In this document: in pieces, positions 53,056-60,930 of the stretch
Layout: every line of letters starts with the position of its first letter
How positions within the stretch are numbered: the stretch's first letter is position 1
Source of the DNA: Halonatronomonas betaini
Lineage (GTDB): Bacteria; Bacillota; Halanaerobiia; Halanaerobiales; Halarsenatibacteraceae
Length of the DNA: 64,000 nucleotides
Direction of reading: 5' to 3'
NCBI RefSeq assembly: GCF_015666175.1
Contig: NZ_JADPIE010000007.1
Location: 62,001 to 126,000, forward strand
The notes under the pieces: generated by a model
The model's database searches: none
The model's input: the letters and a program-made list of their open reading frames with translations, nothing else
Told to the model about the DNA's origin: nothing
Program-made: the position numbers and the translations under genes

Positions 53056-53195
53056 TTTTTCTGTTCCAGTTCTTCCAGTTTCTCTTCAAGTATCTCTATT
53101 TTTTCAGTTAGTTCATGGTTGGTTTTACGGACTTTATAGATATAAAAGAATATTAATATCCAAAAAATCAAATATGCTGTAGATAAATAGTTCAT
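53052..53195 (-). CDS. ccmD: CcmD-like small haem-exporter protein
   Basis: A short gene of 47 residues on the minus strand. It has one N-terminal membrane helix (LSTAYLIFWILIFFYIYKV, about 4-22) followed by a charged cytoplasmic coiled coil (KTNHELTEKIEILEEKLEEL). This is the typical CcmD layout: a single helix and basic-acidic tail that attaches to the CcmABC complex and helps release haem-loaded CcmE. It begins 11 bases after the ccmC stop, the usual gene order. Its ribosome site is weak. The stop overlaps the MATE stop by four bases. Size, topology and position support the call; sequence conservation in CcmD is too low to add more. Confidence 0.78.
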   Translation of the reverse strand: MNYLSTAYLIFWILIFFYIYKVRKTNHELTEKIEILEEKLEELEQKN

Positions 53196-53205
53196 ATTAA
53201 TGGCT

Positions 53206-53913
53206 TTAGGGAGCCATGCCCTCCTTTCTTCTTAAAGTATTCTGGATCTTTTCAACTCTTTCTTTATTTTTAAGTTGCTTGATTTTAAGAGAAATCAGTT
53301 GCAGGTATAGAATTGTGATAGCAAGGACTGAAAAGATTAAAACCTGGATCATCCTTGGGCTTAAGCCTGTTCCGCCGACTTCTATTACTACTGGATGGAT
53401 TGTTCTCCACCAGCGGATAGAGAAAAAGACCAGGGGAACATTGACAAAGGCTATGATTCCGAAAACTGCGGCCAGGCGCTGCTGTTTTTCGTTTTCTTCA
53501 TCCTGGAGAGCCAGTCGGAGAAATAGGTAACCTAGATACATAAGCCAGAGTATTAAGGATGTGGTTAGCCTGGGATCCCAGGTCCACCAGGTATTCCAGG
53601 CAGAACGGCCCCAGAGCATACCTGTACCTAAAACTATTGTTGTAAATATAACGCCTATTTCTGCTGAAGCCAGGGCAATTCGGTTGTATCCAGTCTCTTT
53701 TTTCCGAAGATAAAGGATACTTGCAATAAAAACTATAAAGAATGCAAAGAAACCTACCCAGGCTGAACCGACATGATAATAGAAAATCCTCTGGACATCG
53801 CCCATCACCCTTTCTTTAGGGGCGTAATGGAAGATGGCAAGAATTGATAAAGGGATTATTATTCCTAATAGGTAGAATAGATATTTTTCAATTTTATTTA
53901 GAAAATCTCGCAT
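53206..53913 (-). CDS. ccmC: haem exporter / cytochrome c biogenesis protein CcmC
   Basis: A 235-residue inner-membrane protein with six helices and the tryptophan-rich WWD haem-handling motif (GRSAWNTWWTWDPRLT). Histidines flank it in the HYAPKERVM and HPVVIEVGG regions. CcmC loads haem on CcmE. The start is the ATG at 53913 eight bases after GGAGG; the TTG-initiated longer frame is rejected. It is preceded by ccmB and followed by ccmD, completing ccmE-A-B-C-D on the minus strand. Confidence 0.94.
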   Translation of the reverse strand: MRDFLNKIEKYLFYLLGIIIPLSILAIFHYAPKERVMGDVQRIFYYHVGSAWVGFFAFFIVFIASILYLRKKETGYNRIALASAEIGVIFTTIVLGTGMLWGRSAWNTWWTWDPRLTTSLILWLMYLGYLFLRLALQDEENEKQQRLAAVFGIIAFVNVPLVFFSIRWWRTIHPVVIEVGGTGLSPRMIQVLIFSVLAITILYLQLISLKIKQLKNKERVEKIQNTLRRKEGMAP

Positions 53914-53937
53914 AATATTGGCCTCCAACAATTTATA

Positions 53938-54618
53938 TTATTCGGTCATTAAATATGGCGCTAAAAGATAGCTGATTAATGTTGAGATAATATTGTAAAT
54001 GAGCATAAATAATAACCAGAAGTAGAGCTGGTTGTAATCTAACTGGCTAAAATATAATACCCGGGTTGTTTCGATAGCAGCAAGGATAAGGGGAATCAGG
54101 ACCGGTAATAATAATACCGGTAATAGAATATCGCTGATTCTGGTAGATGTTGCCAGGGCTGCTAATAAGGAACCTGTTGATGCCAGGCCATAATTGACCA
54201 GTAAAACAATAGGTAGTAGCCAGAATGGGCCTGAGATCGGGATTGCATCAAAAAGAATAAAAAGTACAGGACTTATTATTACTGATAATAATAAAAAAAG
54301 CAGATAATTAGCAAAGATTCTGGCCAGTAGAAGCATCTCTCTGGAAATTGGGGCCATCAGGATGGCTGTCTGGCAGGAATTTTCTGTATCCCGGATAAAT
54401 GATCTATTTAAAACAAGCATCACTGCAAAGATCTGGGTAAACCAGTAGATTCCAGGGAAAAAGTTTTGAAGCTGGTTCTGTCCCGGGAGAAAGGCCATGC
54501 TAAATATTGTTCCTGCAAGCAGGGCAAAAAGCAGGATTGCACCAGAAAGCTGTCCGGTATTTTTTTCTAACTGGATATCTTTTTTTATTAGTAAGATTGC
54601 TGTCTTAAGCATCTCCAT
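53938..54618 (-). CDS. ccmB: haem exporter protein CcmB
   Basis: A 226-residue six-helix membrane subunit of the CcmAB transporter. It is typical of CcmB in starting with a cytoplasmic segment (KTAILLIKKDIQLEKNTGQ) and in FIRDTENSCQTAILMAPISREMLLLAR, a conserved CcmB loop. With CcmA it uses ATP to release holo-CcmE. It overlaps ccmA by 14 bases. Confidence 0.92.
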   Translation of the reverse strand: MEMLKTAILLIKKDIQLEKNTGQLSGAILLFALLAGTIFSMAFLPGQNQLQNFFPGIYWFTQIFAVMLVLNRSFIRDTENSCQTAILMAPISREMLLLARIFANYLLFLLLSVIISPVLFILFDAIPISGPFWLLPIVLLVNYGLASTGSLLAALATSTRISDILLPVLLLPVLIPLILAAIETTRVLYFSQLDYNQLYFWLLFMLIYNIISTLISYLLAPYLMTE

Positions 54619-55333
54619 TTAATATGTCACCTGCAAGTATTTTATCATAATTTTTAATAAATGTATCAAGCTCATCTTGATTTTGCTTTTTTGAGCGCTT
54701 GATTATTTTTCCAGCCTGTAGAATCATCCAGTTATCAGCAAGCTTAAAGCCCTGTCTGATATTATGGCTGGTAAATAAGACAGGAATATTTCTGTTCTGG
54801 TTGATTAATTTTATGAGAAAATTGGCTGATTTAGTATCCAGGCCGGTAAAGGGTTCATCCAGTAGAAGTAAATCTGGTGAATTTAAAAATGTCCTGCAAA
54901 TAGTTAGTTTCTGCTGCATGCCTCTAGAATATTTACGGACTGGTTCATTTAACCAGAGTTCCAGTCCAGCTGCTTTTATTAAATTTTTTATTTTATTGTT
55001 TAAGTTATTTGTTTTATAAAGCTGGCCGAAGAATTCCAGGTTTTCCCTGGCAGTTAGATCTTTATAGAGAAATAATTCGTGACCTATGTAACCTATATTA
55101 AAATCTTTAAGATCAGGATGGTTTAACCAGCTAATTTTGCCTGAATCAGGTTTCCAGATACCGGCAAGAAGCTTGAGTAAAGTTGATTTACCTGCTCCAT
55201 TAGGACCAAAGAGAGCTGTTATCTGGCCTGGTGATAATTTAAAACTGATATCATTTATTATATTATAGCCATCTCTAGAAAATTTAAGATTACTGGCCTG
55301 GTAATTCTTTATTCTATTTTTTTCGGCAATCAA
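54605..55333 (-). CDS. ccmA: haem exporter ATPase CcmA
   Basis: ABC ATPase of about 242 residues. Walker A GPNGAGKST, signature YSRGMQQKL, Walker B LLLLDEP, switch His in FTSHNIRQG. A TTG start at 55333 is chosen: it overlaps the ccmE stop (TTGA) and follows GAGGAG by eight bases, and the longer upstream frame lies within ccmE. It is part of the ccmE-A-B-C-D set. Confidence 0.9.
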   Translation of the reverse strand: MIAEKNRIKNYQASNLKFSRDGYNIINDISFKLSPGQITALFGPNGAGKSTLLKLLAGIWKPDSGKISWLNHPDLKDFNIGYIGHELFLYKDLTARENLEFFGQLYKTNNLNNKIKNLIKAAGLELWLNEPVRKYSRGMQQKLTICRTFLNSPDLLLLDEPFTGLDTKSANFLIKLINQNRNIPVLFTSHNIRQGFKLADNWMILQAGKIIKRSKKQNQDELDTFIKNYDKILAGDILNGDA

Positions 55334-55731
55334 TTTACCTGCTCCTCGTACTGTGAAGGGCACTGGAATAGAATCTGTTCAGCTTTGAGACTATTATCCT
55401 GATAATAACCCTCTACCAGGATTAAGTCATTGTTTTTAAGATTATCTGGTTCTTCATCATTGAACTTTATATCGAGCAGGTCATCTGTTTCCGGATCTCT
55501 TATGGTAAATTCCAGGTTTTCTGTTTCAGAGTTCCAGGTTATTGTTTCAGGCAGAAGTACTCCAGAAATCCTTAAATATCTATCTGAATCAGGAGTCTCT
55601 TCTAAAAGCTCAGAGACCTTCATATAATAAGCTGAAGATTGGGAGTAATTATTTATTATTAAAAAAGATAATATAGAAACTATTACGATGGTAAAAATTA
55701 TTACTTTAGTTTTATAAGACAGGGTTTTCAT
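55330..55731 (-). CDS. ccmE: CcmE-type haem chaperone with Cys ligand
   Basis: A 133-residue periplasmic haem chaperone with one N-terminal membrane anchor (VIIFTIVIVSILSFLII) and an OB-fold (YLRISGVLLPETITW, LEFTIRDPETDDLLDIKF). The haem-attachment motif is CPSQY (C124 to Y128), that is CxxxY instead of the usual HxxxY. This Cys-type CcmE is known from Desulfovibrio and some archaea and other anaerobes, where CcmH is often missing. It is first in the operon and takes haem from CcmC for transfer to apocytochromes. No ccmF, ccmG or ccmH lies in the window. Confidence 0.9.
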   Translation of the reverse strand: MKTLSYKTKVIIFTIVIVSILSFLIINNYSQSSAYYMKVSELLEETPDSDRYLRISGVLLPETITWNSETENLEFTIRDPETDDLLDIKFNDEEPDNLKNNDLILVEGYYQDNSLKAEQILFQCPSQYEEQVN

Positions 55732-55880
55732 GGTTAGAAAGTCCTCCTTTTATGGCTAAAATATTAGAGAAAAATTTAATAAGCTCTATATGACTTATTC
55801 TATTTTATATTAGGAATTCCTGCTTAAATAAAATTCTCTTTTTTCTTTTAAAAAGGCTGGTATTTTGTTGCTTAATTTGC

Positions 55881-55886
55881 TATAAT
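55881..55886 (+). promoter_or_regulatory. candidate extended -10 promoter
   Basis: TATAAT at 55881-55886 with TG one base upstream, 42 bases before the start of the barrel gene at 55928. The gap also holds the divergent ccmE upstream region, which is AT-rich. Confidence 0.5.
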
Positions 55887-55927
55887 TTAAGTAATGACTA
55901 TGCATAAACCAAAAGGGGGTGGAGACC

Positions 55928-57070
55928 ATGCGTCAAACCAGGTTAATTTTTGTTATGATTTTTGGACTTATAATGATAAATATATTTATGCCTGGAGTAG
56001 TAGAGGCAGATAGCTTGAGTAATCCAGATACCTGGTTGCAGAGATTTAACGGTAATGATGTCAGGCAGGTCTTTGCTCTTGATAGTACAGGTCTTGAACT
56101 TCCTGATGATAACTTCAAGCAGTTTTCTGATGAAGGGCAGGAAAAACTTTTTGCACTAGCATCTCAATTTGGTGAAGAACAGTATGAGGAAGATGAATTA
56201 TTCTCAATGGTTCAAAATTCTGAGGGAATCAGGGATTTAAGAGAGGTTCTGCAATTAAATAATACTGATAATAATAGAATTGATCTTCCCTTTGGCAGGG
56301 AGGCATATATTTCAGCTGATCAGAGATCCGGGGAAACTGAGAGGGGCGAAGAAAGTTTAACAAGTTTTAACCTTTCATATGATATGAACCCTAACATGAC
56401 AATTAGAGCTGGAATAGGCCAGAGATCTAGCTCATCCTGGGAAGATAGTGAACTTGAAATTGATGAAGATGATTTAATAGATGAATCTGTTGAAAATTCC
56501 AGCGATACTGTTACAGCGGCAAATATAGATAATTTTGATGATAGCCAGAATGTTGAATCTGATGTTGAGGCTGTTCAAGCTGCTGAAGAAATCCAGTCTC
56601 AGTTTATAGAGCAGTTAAGTGAAATGGCTCAACTTGGAATATCATATCAGCCGGCAAGTAATGTTTTTGTTTCAGCTGATTATATTTCAGATAATATCTT
56701 TAATCCTTCTGGAGGAAGCTCTACTGTTTTTGGGCTTGAATATCAGGATAATTTGGGTAATATCAGGGCCAGTTATCAGATTGACAATTATGAAGAAATG
56801 AGACAGACTATTACAGGTCTTGAACTTGACTTGCTTGATTTAGCCACTTTAAGTACTTCTTATAAATTATTTGATATTAATAATCTTCAGGATACTTTAG
56901 AGAGCCAGGGCGGCTGGGAACTTGATATTGGCCTGGATTTAAATGTTACTGATAGCAGTAGATTATCCATTGGTTATCAGATGCTGGATAGTTTGAATTC
57001 AGCTGGAGAAATGCCAGAATTTGATCAGGTAGAATCAAATGTTCAGGCAAGTTTTGAAATTCGTTTTTAA
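55928..57070 (+). CDS. predicted outer-membrane beta-barrel protein
   Basis: A 380-residue secreted protein with signal peptide ending near VEADS (about 27). The N-terminal part (30-110) is helical and acidic, with MVQNSEGIRDLREVLQL. The C-terminal two thirds alternate like a small barrel: FNLSYDMNPNMTIRAGIGQ, AQLGISYQPASNVFVSADYIS, VFGLEYQDNLGNIRASYQI, LSIGYQML, ending QASFEIRF with terminal Phe. I do not recognise the family. It lies directly upstream of lptD, separated by a terminator. It could be a pore or a partner of LptD; neither can be shown from sequence. Confidence 0.65.
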   Translation: MRQTRLIFVMIFGLIMINIFMPGVVEADSLSNPDTWLQRFNGNDVRQVFALDSTGLELPDDNFKQFSDEGQEKLFALASQFGEEQYEEDELFSMVQNSEGIRDLREVLQLNNTDNNRIDLPFGREAYISADQRSGETERGEESLTSFNLSYDMNPNMTIRAGIGQRSSSSWEDSELEIDEDDLIDESVENSSDTVTAANIDNFDDSQNVESDVEAVQAAEEIQSQFIEQLSEMAQLGISYQPASNVFVSADYISDNIFNPSGGSSTVFGLEYQDNLGNIRASYQIDNYEEMRQTITGLELDLLDLATLSTSYKLFDINNLQDTLESQGGWELDIGLDLNVTDSSRLSIGYQMLDSLNSAGEMPEFDQVESNVQASFEIRF

Positions 57071-57108
57071 TAAACTTTTTGAAAATATGTCAGTTATATA
57101 AAATTTTT

Positions 57109-57146
57109 GACCGGTCGGTACCGATAACCCGTCCGGTCTTTTTTTT
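57109..57146 (+). terminator. Rho-independent terminator
   Basis: GACCGG (57109-57114) pairs with CCGGTC (57133-57138) around an inner TCGG/CCGA palindrome, followed by eight T. It separates the barrel gene from lptD. Confidence 0.9.
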
Positions 57147-57173
57147 GAAAGTTGTTTGAAAGGTGGTATAATG

Positions 57174-59036
57174 ATGAGTAGGCTGAGTAGATCGGTATTT
57201 CTGGTTTTTTTATTTGTAATATTATTTTCTTCTGTGGTGGCTGCTGAAGATCAGCCATATATTATTGATGCAGATACTATTACATATGATTATGATCTAC
57301 AGGAGTTAACAGCCAGTGGAAATGTCTTTTTTCGGATTCCTGGTTTAGAGGTTGAATCTGATGATATTATTGTTTATATAGTTAACAATGAAATCCGGGC
57401 TACCGGCGATGTTAAACTGAGGACTGAAGAAGAGAGTATTAAAGGTGAAGAATTATTTTTTAATTATAATATCGGTGAAGGTCAGATTTTAGCAGCAGAA
57501 AGTGAGATTGATAGTCTTAATTTTACTGGGGGTAGGATAGCTATTGTTAGTGAAATGGATCACGCCATTGAAGTTGAGGAAGCTGTTCTAACACCATGTA
57601 TTCAGCCTGATCCTCATTATAGATTAGAGGCAGATACAATTAAGATATACCCAGGAGATAGAGCTGTAGCTGAAGATGTTTCTTTTTACTGGGGGAATAA
57701 CAGGATATTTACTCTAGGCAGTTATGTATTACATTATGAAAAAGATGAAGAGACTGGCGAGGAGAGATTATCCAGGCCGGTTCCGACATATCAAATAGGA
57801 TATGATACTGTTGAGGGGTTATATCTTGAGTTGGAGTACAATTATGAGTTATTCGATAGAACTTCAGGTGGCTTTTATTTCACTAATACTCAGAGAGGTC
57901 TGCAACTTTTTAGTGCTACTAATCACTTTAGTCTAGTGGAAAATTTAGATCTTAACACAAATTATTCCAGGGAAGAGATTGATGAGCCTGATGATGATGA
58001 ATTGGAGTATGAAGAGATTTTTGAGTCGATATTAACCTATAAACCTGTTGATTTTTTTGAGATTGAAACAGGCCTTTTATATCATGATGAGGAAGATGAA
58101 ATTTCTGAACGTTATTTTGCAGGCTGGAATCATCAGTTGACAGAGGATTTTACTATTAGTGGTAAACAGAGCAGAGAACTTGAGTATATAATAGATGCGA
58201 GAGATGAGGCGGATATAGCAAAACCTTTAGAATTAACTTTTGATTATAATCCTTCGCCATTCAGGTTTAAATATGATTATACCTTTGATTTTATGTCTGA
58301 TGAATATCGCCAGGAATATTTATTAAGGAATAGGCTTGATGGAATTGATATTAGTTTTTATCAGGATTATAGAAATGGTGAATTGGATAGACAGAGTTAT
58401 CAAATTTCTGGAAGAAATTATATGAACTGGAGAATGAGATATCGCTCAGGTTATAGCCTGGAATATTTACCCTATCTGGATATATCAAAATCTCTGCCCC
58501 ATGGGTTTAATCTGGCTGCAGGTATGGGGAGATTAAATGAAAAAGGCAGAGAGACAGGCCATATAGAGATTAAACCTGGCTGGGCTGGTTCTGTGGAAAT
58601 AACTGATGGCTGGACTGTAGAAGCTAGAGGTGATTATAACTGGTATTATTATATAAATAGGCCTGAACAACGCTCCTATGCAAATATGACTACAGGAATT
58701 GGTCTAAGATTTGAGCAAGAGACAGAATCTGGTTATTTAGTTGCTGGAGGTTTGCGTCAGGAACGGGTCTGGGCCAGTGGTGATCCATATCTTGAACGAG
58801 ATGAAAAGGCTGAAAAGGAGTCATACTGGCCAGAAATTAATTTTAGGATACCTACAGAGTCTCCTCAATCCAGTGTTAGCATTGAGTTTTCTGGTAAATA
58901 TGAGCGAGACAAGTCTGAATGGGATAGAATTAATATAGGTTTAACAAGAAGATTGGATTGCTACAGCTATGGAATAGAAGCTGAACTATCTAATGATAGA
59001 CCAGCAATTTCCTTTAGTTTTGACCTTGACCTTTAA
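57174..59036 (+). CDS. lptD: LPS-assembly protein LptD
   Basis: Outer-membrane LPS translocon of about 620 residues, smaller than E. coli LptD (784) but near the size seen outside Proteobacteria. A signal peptide ends near VVAAED. An OstA/LptA-like N-domain (IDADTITYDYDLQELTASGN onward, about 27-130) follows, then LTPCIQPDPHYRLEADTIKIYPGDRAVAEDVSFYWG, a conserved LptD junction, and a barrel ending SFDLDL. It has a single Cys in the junction and one near the end. No lptE-like gene is adjacent. ATG 57174 is seven bases after AAAGGTGG; ATG 57171 is also possible. It receives LPS from LptA encoded at 30242. Confidence 0.9.
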   Translation: MSRLSRSVFLVFLFVILFSSVVAAEDQPYIIDADTITYDYDLQELTASGNVFFRIPGLEVESDDIIVYIVNNEIRATGDVKLRTEEESIKGEELFFNYNIGEGQILAAESEIDSLNFTGGRIAIVSEMDHAIEVEEAVLTPCIQPDPHYRLEADTIKIYPGDRAVAEDVSFYWGNNRIFTLGSYVLHYEKDEETGEERLSRPVPTYQIGYDTVEGLYLELEYNYELFDRTSGGFYFTNTQRGLQLFSATNHFSLVENLDLNTNYSREEIDEPDDDELEYEEIFESILTYKPVDFFEIETGLLYHDEEDEISERYFAGWNHQLTEDFTISGKQSRELEYIIDARDEADIAKPLELTFDYNPSPFRFKYDYTFDFMSDEYRQEYLLRNRLDGIDISFYQDYRNGELDRQSYQISGRNYMNWRMRYRSGYSLEYLPYLDISKSLPHGFNLAAGMGRLNEKGRETGHIEIKPGWAGSVEITDGWTVEARGDYNWYYYINRPEQRSYANMTTGIGLRFEQETESGYLVAGGLRQERVWASGDPYLERDEKAEKESYWPEINFRIPTESPQSSVSIEFSGKYERDKSEWDRINIGLTRRLDCYSYGIEAELSNDRPAISFSFDLDL

Positions 59037-59049
59037 ATTATGGTATAAT
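59020..59049 (+). promoter_or_regulatory. promoter of the lpxA-gnnA-gnnB genes
   Basis: TTGACC (59020-59025), an 18-base spacer, TATAAT (59044-59049). It lies partly inside the 3' end of lptD and gives these genes their own start. It is one of the better promoter matches in the window. Confidence 0.7.
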
Positions 59050-59131
59050 TATCTCGTATATTTAAAGCTTGAATAATCGTTCGTTAACATGACAGATAAT
59101 TAATATTTATATTGTGGAGATGAAATTAATT

Positions 59132-59905
59132 ATGATAGGAAAGCAGGAGTTAGATTTAGATGTAGCTGAATCTGCCAGAATATCTTCTGAGGCAAGTATC
59201 AGCGATGGGGTAAAGATTGGCCCCAGGGTTATTATAGGTCCAGATGTTGTGATCGAGAAGAATACTGTGCTGGAGGCAGATGTAGAGATTGTCGGTAAGA
59301 CCTATATTGGCAGCGGCAACCATATTGGCCGAGGGGTTTTATTGGGATATCCTCCTCAGCATACCGGTTATCAGGGAGAGCCAACCCAATTGGTGATTGG
59401 TAGTGATAATTATTTTGGGCCAGGAGTTACTGTTCATAGGGGAACTAAAGATACTGGTGAGACTAGAATTGGTTCAGGTAATTATTTATCGGCCTTTGCT
59501 CACATTGCCCATGATTGTCAGTTAGGTGATAGGATTAGAATTGGTAACAATACTCAGGTTGCTGGACATGTAGAAATAGGTTCTGAAGCTGAAATTGGGA
59601 ATCAGGTAGGTATTCATCAATTTGTTAGAATAGGAAGGGCCTCTATTTTAAAGAGTTCTTCTAAGGTAATTAAAGATTTGCCTCCATTTTTTAAGGCTGA
59701 AGGTCATCCAGCTAAATTATCAGGGTTAGGTAAATGTCGGGGAGAAGAGTTTAAATTAATTATGGCCAGAGTATATGAATATATTTGTTATTCAGGTTTA
59801 AATATTAGTCAATCGATAGAAAAAATTAAAAACGAATTTAAAGCAGCAGAGATCACAGAACTTATTGCTTTTATTGAGAATAGTTCACGGGGAATCTGTC
59901 GCTAA
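59132..59905 (+). CDS. lpxA: UDP-GlcNAc(3N) acyltransferase LpxA, catalytically intact copy
   Basis: A 257-residue LpxA with all hallmark residues: HRGT (102-105), the catalytic AHIAHDC with His124 and His127, IHQF (161-164), and the helical C-terminus. It catalyses the first acylation of lipid A synthesis. This copy is in an operon with gnnA and gnnB-like genes, as LpxA is near gnnAB in Acidithiobacillus, where it prefers the 3-amino sugar and makes an amide bond. The paralogue at 26808 in the lpxC operon has lost these residues. The ATG at 59132 is 12 bases after GGAG; earlier GTG/ATG codons overlap that site. A WbpD-like acetyltransferase is less likely given the AHIAHD and C-terminal features. 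Confidence 0.92.
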   Translation: MIGKQELDLDVAESARISSEASISDGVKIGPRVIIGPDVVIEKNTVLEADVEIVGKTYIGSGNHIGRGVLLGYPPQHTGYQGEPTQLVIGSDNYFGPGVTVHRGTKDTGETRIGSGNYLSAFAHIAHDCQLGDRIRIGNNTQVAGHVEIGSEAEIGNQVGIHQFVRIGRASILKSSSKVIKDLPPFFKAEGHPAKLSGLGKCRGEEFKLIMARVYEYICYSGLNISQSIEKIKNEFKAAEITELIAFIENSSRGICR

Positions 59906-59927
59906 ATTAGGAGGATATGAATAAGTT

Positions 59928-60914
59928 ATGAGTAAAGTGAAGATTGGTGTTATTGGTGTTGGTAGCATGGGCAAGAATCATGTAAGGTCATATGCAGCCT
60001 TAAAGCATCTATGTGATTTAAAAGGAGTATTTGATCTTGATGGAGAAAGAAATATAGGGATTGCAGAAAGCTATGGAGTTGAAGCTTATAATTCTGTAGA
60101 CGATTTAATGAGTGAGGTTGATGCTGTAAATATTGCTACACCTACAACCACTCATTTTAAACTTGCAATGAAAGCTATTGATAAGGGATTACATATTTTA
60201 ATTGAGAAACCTATTACTAATTCAGTTGAGGAAGCTCAGGCTATTTTGAATGCTGCTAAAAAGAAGGATCTTATTGTTCAGGTAGGGCATATAGAACGGT
60301 TTAATCCTGCCATACAGGCTCTGCCAGATATTTTAAAGGATGAAGAAATAGTTGCTCTCCATGTTGAGAGAATGGGGCCATATGATCCAAGGATTGATGA
60401 TACTGATGTGATACAGGATTTGATGATTCATGATATAGATGTAGTTAGCTCTTTAGTTCCAGGAGATATTACAAATGTCTCTGCTACTGCTAGAAAAGTT
60501 GATTCAGAAAAACATATGGATTATGCTGTAGCTAATTTAAGTTTAGGAAATGGAGCTATTGCTACTTTAACTGCCAGCAGGGCGACAAAGAAAAAAGTAA
60601 GAGCACTGTCAATAACTACAACTAATTCCTATATTGAGCTTGATTATTTGCAGCGGAAAATAGTTGTAACAGGCCGCCAGGATATTATGGCCGATAGTTC
60701 TGAATATAAAAGAAATAATGAATATGAAGAGACTTATAGTAATGATGAGGAACCATTAAAGTCACAGTTAGCTCATTTTATTAACTGTATTAATAATGGC
60801 ACCAGGCCGTTAATTAATGGGTCAGATGGTTTAGAAGCTTTAAAATTAACTAAGGTAATTCAACATCAGGTATATAATAAAGATAAACAAATCAATATAG
60901 CAAGATCTAATTAG
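59928..60914 (+). CDS. Gfo/Idh/MocA-family oxidoreductase, probable GnnA
   Basis: A 328-residue NAD(P)-dependent dehydrogenase. The Rossmann motif is GVIGVGSMGKNHVRSY, then NIATPTTTHFKLAMKAI and IEKPITNSVEEA with the active Lys, and a C-terminal half containing MIHDIDVVSSLVPG. With the aminotransferase downstream it matches GnnA, which oxidises the 3-OH of UDP-GlcNAc so that GnnB can add an amino group. WbpB-type enzymes of other diaminosugar pathways are close relatives; the adjacent lpxA makes GnnA the preferred reading. Confidence 0.8.
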   Translation: MSKVKIGVIGVGSMGKNHVRSYAALKHLCDLKGVFDLDGERNIGIAESYGVEAYNSVDDLMSEVDAVNIATPTTTHFKLAMKAIDKGLHILIEKPITNSVEEAQAILNAAKKKDLIVQVGHIERFNPAIQALPDILKDEEIVALHVERMGPYDPRIDDTDVIQDLMIHDIDVVSSLVPGDITNVSATARKVDSEKHMDYAVANLSLGNGAIATLTASRATKKKVRALSITTTNSYIELDYLQRKIVVTGRQDIMADSSEYKRNNEYEETYSNDEEPLKSQLAHFINCINNGTRPLINGSDGLEALKLTKVIQHQVYNKDKQINIARSN

Positions 60915-60930
60915 GAAGGATTTTGAAAAT

